64,000 nt of DNA from CADEGL01 sp050180485. Lineage in GTDB: Bacteria > Pseudomonadota > Alphaproteobacteria > CADEGL01. Position 1 is the stretch's first letter. Every line of letters begins with the position of its first letter. The notes under the pieces were generated by a model. It did not search any database. It worked only from the letters and a program-made list of their open reading frames with translations, and had not been told where the DNA came from. The position numbers and the translations under genes were made by a program. Positions 61,309-64,000 of the stretch are shown here, in pieces. The stretch is from the NCBI GenBank assembly GCA_050180485.1, contig JBFXED010000001.1, positions 174,821 through 238,820 of the forward strand, read 5' to 3'.

Positions 61309-62427
61309 ATGAAATTCGATCTGTTCAGCCTGCTGCAGAAGCGCGACGAAAGTTGGACCGACCGTGGCACCTACGAATCGGTCGCCGAGAACGTGAAGCT
61401 GGCCGAGCAGATCGGCTTCGAGACGGCCTGGTTCGCCGAGCACCATTTCAACAACTACAGCCTTTGCCCGTCGCCGCTTCTGGCCTGCACCTACATGGCC
61501 GGCATGACCTCGAAGATTCGGTTGGGCACCTCGATCCTCGTGCTGCCGCTCTATGAGCCCGCGCGCATCGTGCAGGAGATCGGCCAGGCCGATGTCATCA
61601 CCAACGGCCGCTTGGTCGTGGGCATCGGCTCCGGCTATCAGGACTACGAATTCCAGCGTTTCCGCGTGCGTATCGACGAGGCCATCGACCGCACCTTGGA
61701 AATTCTCGACATGATCGAGCTGGGCCTGAGTCAGGACGTCTTCTCGTACAACGGAAAGCACTATCAGCTGCCGCCCACCCAGGTGGCGGTGAAGCCGATC
61801 CAGAAGCCCTTGCCGGAAATCTGGGTTGCCGGCCTGATGGGCCACCCCAAGGTACAGAAGCGCGTGGCCGAAAGCGGCTATGTGCCGTTCCTGACACCGA
61901 GCTGGAATCACATCTCGTCGCTGGCCAAGGCGCGCCAGGCCTATGACGACGTCTATCGTTCGATCGGCCGCGACCCGGCGGAGTTGCCGCTCAGCCTGAT
62001 GCGTTTCGTCCATGTGACGGACAGCAAGGCGGAGGCGCGCGAGGCGGCCGAACGCGCGCGCTATTCCTCGCGCCTGTCGCTGTCCCTGCGCCTCAACTAT
62101 TCCAAGATCAACGGCATCTATGTGGAAGAGCTGCCGGCGCAGAACGAGCCGCCCATCGAGCAGATGGAGAAGAATTACATCATCGGTGACGCCGAGACCT
62201 GCGCTCAGCGTATCTTGGAGGACTACGAGGTCATGCGGCACAGCCACGTGGCCTTCAACGTCCAGTTGGGCGGCGTGCCGCACGCGCGCACCATGAAGAC
62301 GCTGGAAGCGCTCGGCTCAAAGGTCATCCCAGCCGTCGAGAAGGAGTTCAAGCGCCGGGGCACTAAGTTCCCGGTGATCCGCCAGAGGCCCTTGGCCACG
62401 CACCCGAAAGCCGCGGCCGCCGAGTAG
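61309..62427 (+). CDS. LLM-class flavin-dependent monooxygenase (luciferase-like)
   Basis: 372 residues with AGGAGTG upstream. The TIM-barrel pattern FETAWFAEHHFNNYSLCPSPLL, KIRLGTSILVLPLYEPARIVQEIGQADVITNGRLVVGIGSGYQDYEFQRF and EIWVAGLMGHP is the bacterial luciferase/alkanal monooxygenase family, FMN-dependent. A terminator follows. It is downstream of the GntR regulator. Confidence 0.92.
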   Translation: MKFDLFSLLQKRDESWTDRGTYESVAENVKLAEQIGFETAWFAEHHFNNYSLCPSPLLACTYMAGMTSKIRLGTSILVLPLYEPARIVQEIGQADVITNGRLVVGIGSGYQDYEFQRFRVRIDEAIDRTLEILDMIELGLSQDVFSYNGKHYQLPPTQVAVKPIQKPLPEIWVAGLMGHPKVQKRVAESGYVPFLTPSWNHISSLAKARQAYDDVYRSIGRDPAELPLSLMRFVHVTDSKAEAREAAERARYSSRLSLSLRLNYSKINGIYVEELPAQNEPPIEQMEKNYIIGDAETCAQRILEDYEVMRHSHVAFNVQLGGVPHARTMKTLEALGSKVIPAVEKEFKRRGTKFPVIRQRPLATHPKAAAAE

Positions 62428-62447
62428 AATCCAGTCCAGGCCGGACC

Positions 62448-62479
62448 AAAAGGGGCGCCCTACAAAGGCGCCCCTTTTT
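62448..62479 (+). terminator. Intrinsic terminator
   Basis: AAAAGGGGCGCC and GGCGCCCCTTTTT pair over 12 bases around a seven-base loop, and the 3' arm ends in the T-run. It ends the LLM gene transcript. Confidence 0.92.
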
Positions 62480-62583
62480 GCTTTGGCGGATATCGCGCGG
62501 TTACGCTCGGATGGGTTATCGTTGGGCGAAGGCTGGCGGGGAGCGATCCCGAAGACCGGCCAATACGGGAGAGGCGTTCAACC

Positions 62584-63153
62584 GTGGGTTTCCTGTCGGG
62601 CATCAGCCGCTTGGTCGACGCGCTCAACGAGCGCATCGGGCGGTTGGTCTATTGGTTGATCCTGGCCGCTGTGCTGGTCAGTTCAGGCAACGCCATTGTC
62701 CGTTACGCACTGAATACGAGTTCGAATGCCTGGCTCGAACTCCAATGGTACCTGTATGCGGCGGTCTTCCTGCTTTCCGCCGGCTATACGCTTCTGCGCA
62801 ATGAACATGTCCGGATCGATGTGCTGACGGGCCGGCTTTCACCACGCGGCCAGGCGTGGGTGGATCTCTGTGGCGGAGCGTTGTTTCTCTTGCCGCTTGC
62901 AGTCCTCATCCTTTGGCTTTCCTGGCCGATGTTCGTGGAGTCCTATAACCGCGGCGAAATATCTTCCGATGCGGGCGGTTTGATCCGCTGGCCGGTGAAG
63001 CTTCTGATCCCGGTCGGCTTCGCGCTCCTCGCCCTCCAAGGGCTGTCCGAGTGTATCAAGCGGGTGGCCTTCTTGTCCGGCCGCGGCCCCGATCCCAACG
63101 AAAAACCGGGATCGGACCATGGCGCCGTTCCGCCGCTGTCGGACCCGGCGTGA
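62584..63153 (+). CDS. TRAP transporter small membrane subunit (DctQ type)
   Basis: 189 residues from a GTG at 62584. Four membrane segments and the pattern NAWLELQWYLYAAVFLLSAGYTLLRNEHVRIDVL are the DctQ family signature. It forms the membrane part of a TRAP carboxylate importer with the DctM protein that follows; the DctP binding protein is not seen in the window. It overlaps the next start by four bases (GTGA). Confidence 0.92.
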   Translation: MGFLSGISRLVDALNERIGRLVYWLILAAVLVSSGNAIVRYALNTSSNAWLELQWYLYAAVFLLSAGYTLLRNEHVRIDVLTGRLSPRGQAWVDLCGGALFLLPLAVLILWLSWPMFVESYNRGEISSDAGGLIRWPVKLLIPVGFALLALQGLSECIKRVAFLSGRGPDPNEKPGSDHGAVPPLSDPA

Positions 63154-64000
63154 CCCAATTCCTCATCGCCGAGATAGCGCCGCTGATGTTCGTGGCGCTC
63201 GTCGTCTTTCTGCTGCTCGGGTATCCGGTCGCCTTCGCGCTGGCGGCCAACGGGCTTGTCTTCGCCTTCCTGGGGATCGAGCTCGGGCTGCTGACCCCCG
63301 CGCTGCTGCAGGCGCTGCCTGAGCGCATCTTCGGCATCATGCGGAATGAAACGTTGCTGGCGATTCCGTTCTTCACGTTCATGGGGCTCATCCTTGAACG
63401 CAGCGGCATGGCGGAGGATTTGCTCGACACTGTCGCCCAGTTGTTCGGAGCCATACGTGGCGGCCTGGCCTATGCCGTTATCTTCGTGGGGGCCCTGCTA
63501 GCGGCCACCACGGGCGTCATTGCCGCGTCCGTCATCTCCATGGGCTTGATCTCCTTGCCGATCATGCTGCGCTACGGTTACGACCGGCGACTGGCGTCTG
63601 GCGTCATCGCCGCTTCGGGCACGCTGGCGCAGATCATTCCGCCAAGCCTCGTCCTTATCGTGATGGCCGATCAATTGGGCCGCTCTGTCGGCGACATGTA
63701 TCAGGGCGCGATTCTGCCCGGGCTTATTCTCACCGGCCTGTATGCCGCCTATGTGTTCGCGATGACCCTTGTCCGGCCTGGCGCCGCCCCCGCCTTACCT
63801 CCGGAAGCCCGGAGCTTGCGGGGCTGGGCGCTGCTGCATCGCGTGGTGGTTTCGCTTTTACCTCCGCTTGCGCTCATTTTTCTCGTGCTCGGCACCATCT
63901 TCCTCGGCATCGCGACGCCGACGGAGGGCGGCGCCATGGGTGCGCTTGGCGCGGTGGTCTTGGCCGTGGCGCGTGGAAAACTGAGTTTTCCACTGCTCCG
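63150..64000 (+). CDS. TRAP transporter large membrane subunit (DctM type), cut by window end
   Basis: A GTG at 63150 inside the DctQ stop opens a frame of 283 codons to the window edge. VFLLLGYPVAFALAANGLVF, NETLLAIPFFTFMGLILERSGMAEDLL, ATTGVIAASVISMGLISLPIML and SGTLAQIIPPSLVLIVMADQLG are DctM motifs. About a third of the protein is missing. It is the sodium-driven channel of the TRAP importer. Confidence 0.93.
   Translation, partial: MTQFLIAEIAPLMFVALVVFLLLGYPVAFALAANGLVFAFLGIELGLLTPALLQALPERIFGIMRNETLLAIPFFTFMGLILERSGMAEDLLDTVAQLFGAIRGGLAYAVIFVGALLAATTGVIAASVISMGLISLPIMLRYGYDRRLASGVIAASGTLAQIIPPSLVLIVMADQLGRSVGDMYQGAILPGLILTGLYAAYVFAMTLVRPGAAPALPPEARSLRGWALLHRVVVSLLPPLALIFLVLGTIFLGIATPTEGGAMGALGAVVLAVARGKLSFPLL

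Overview
The window is a stretch of an alphaproteobacterial chromosome, probably Rhodospirillales-like. This is inferred from the high G+C right part, an EncFtn/encapsulin pair whose metal residues keep the Rhodospirillum numbering, a FixJ-type regulator, and many ABC/TRAP uptake and CoA-ester catabolism genes. The species cannot be named from the sequence.

Region 1 (1 to about 19.2 kb) is visibly lower in G+C, uses different codons from the rest, and ends exactly at the 3' end of a tRNA-Ser(GGA) gene (19241-19330, minus). It reads as a genomic island whose left end lies outside the window. Its first 14.3 kb is one catabolic and uptake module: a truncated MDR oxidoreductase, a double-hotdog MaoC protein, an acyl-CoA dehydrogenase, a second MaoC-fold protein, a family III CoA-transferase, a phytoene-desaturase-like flavoprotein, a complete Dpp/Opp-type ABC importer, a LysR regulator and a PhyH dioxygenase. 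From about 14.4 to 19.2 kb lies a separate mobility module: a hypothetical gene, a DUF2924 protein overlapping a large serine recombinase, and two small membrane-anchored unknowns.

Region 2 (19.3-26.8 kb) is chromosomal backbone. It holds an encapsulated ferritin plus encapsulin operon (iron storage nanocompartment), two tandem paralogous lipoproteins, DUF4142, DUF883-like and DUF72 proteins, a NIPSNAP protein, an ATC-hydrolase-like protein, a TerB-like protein and an ABC exporter membrane domain without an ATPase.

Region 3 (26.8-45.9 kb) is a set of small catabolic and transport operons: enolase-superfamily enzyme with SDR, RidA proteins, CoA-transferase, enoyl-CoA hydratase, FMN 2-hydroxyacid oxidase, a nitrate/sulfonate/taurine-type ABC importer with two different permease genes and a downstream SDR lacking the catalytic lysine, a DadA-like oxidase, MlaC, a glycine-zipper lipoprotein, dienelactone hydrolase, a quinone reductase, a MASE1 histidine kinase with FixJ-like regulator, an SDR and a TetR regulator.

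Region 4 (46-53.2 kb) is an oxidative catabolic cluster: Rieske oxygenase, Asp/Glu-racemase-family protein, two TauD-type dioxygenases, a Tat-exported solute-binding protein, a small alpha/beta-barrel protein and a GMC oxidoreductase. The upstream regions of the Rieske gene and of the divergent dioxygenase/binding-protein pair share a 21-bp sequence that may be a common operator. Region 5 (53.3-59.3 kb) is a complete tripartite RND efflux operon in the order outer-membrane factor, adaptor, pump. Region 6 (59.3-64 kb) holds a methyltransferase, a GntR regulator, a luciferase-like flavin monooxygenase with a palindromic upstream site, and the start of a TRAP transporter cut by the window end.
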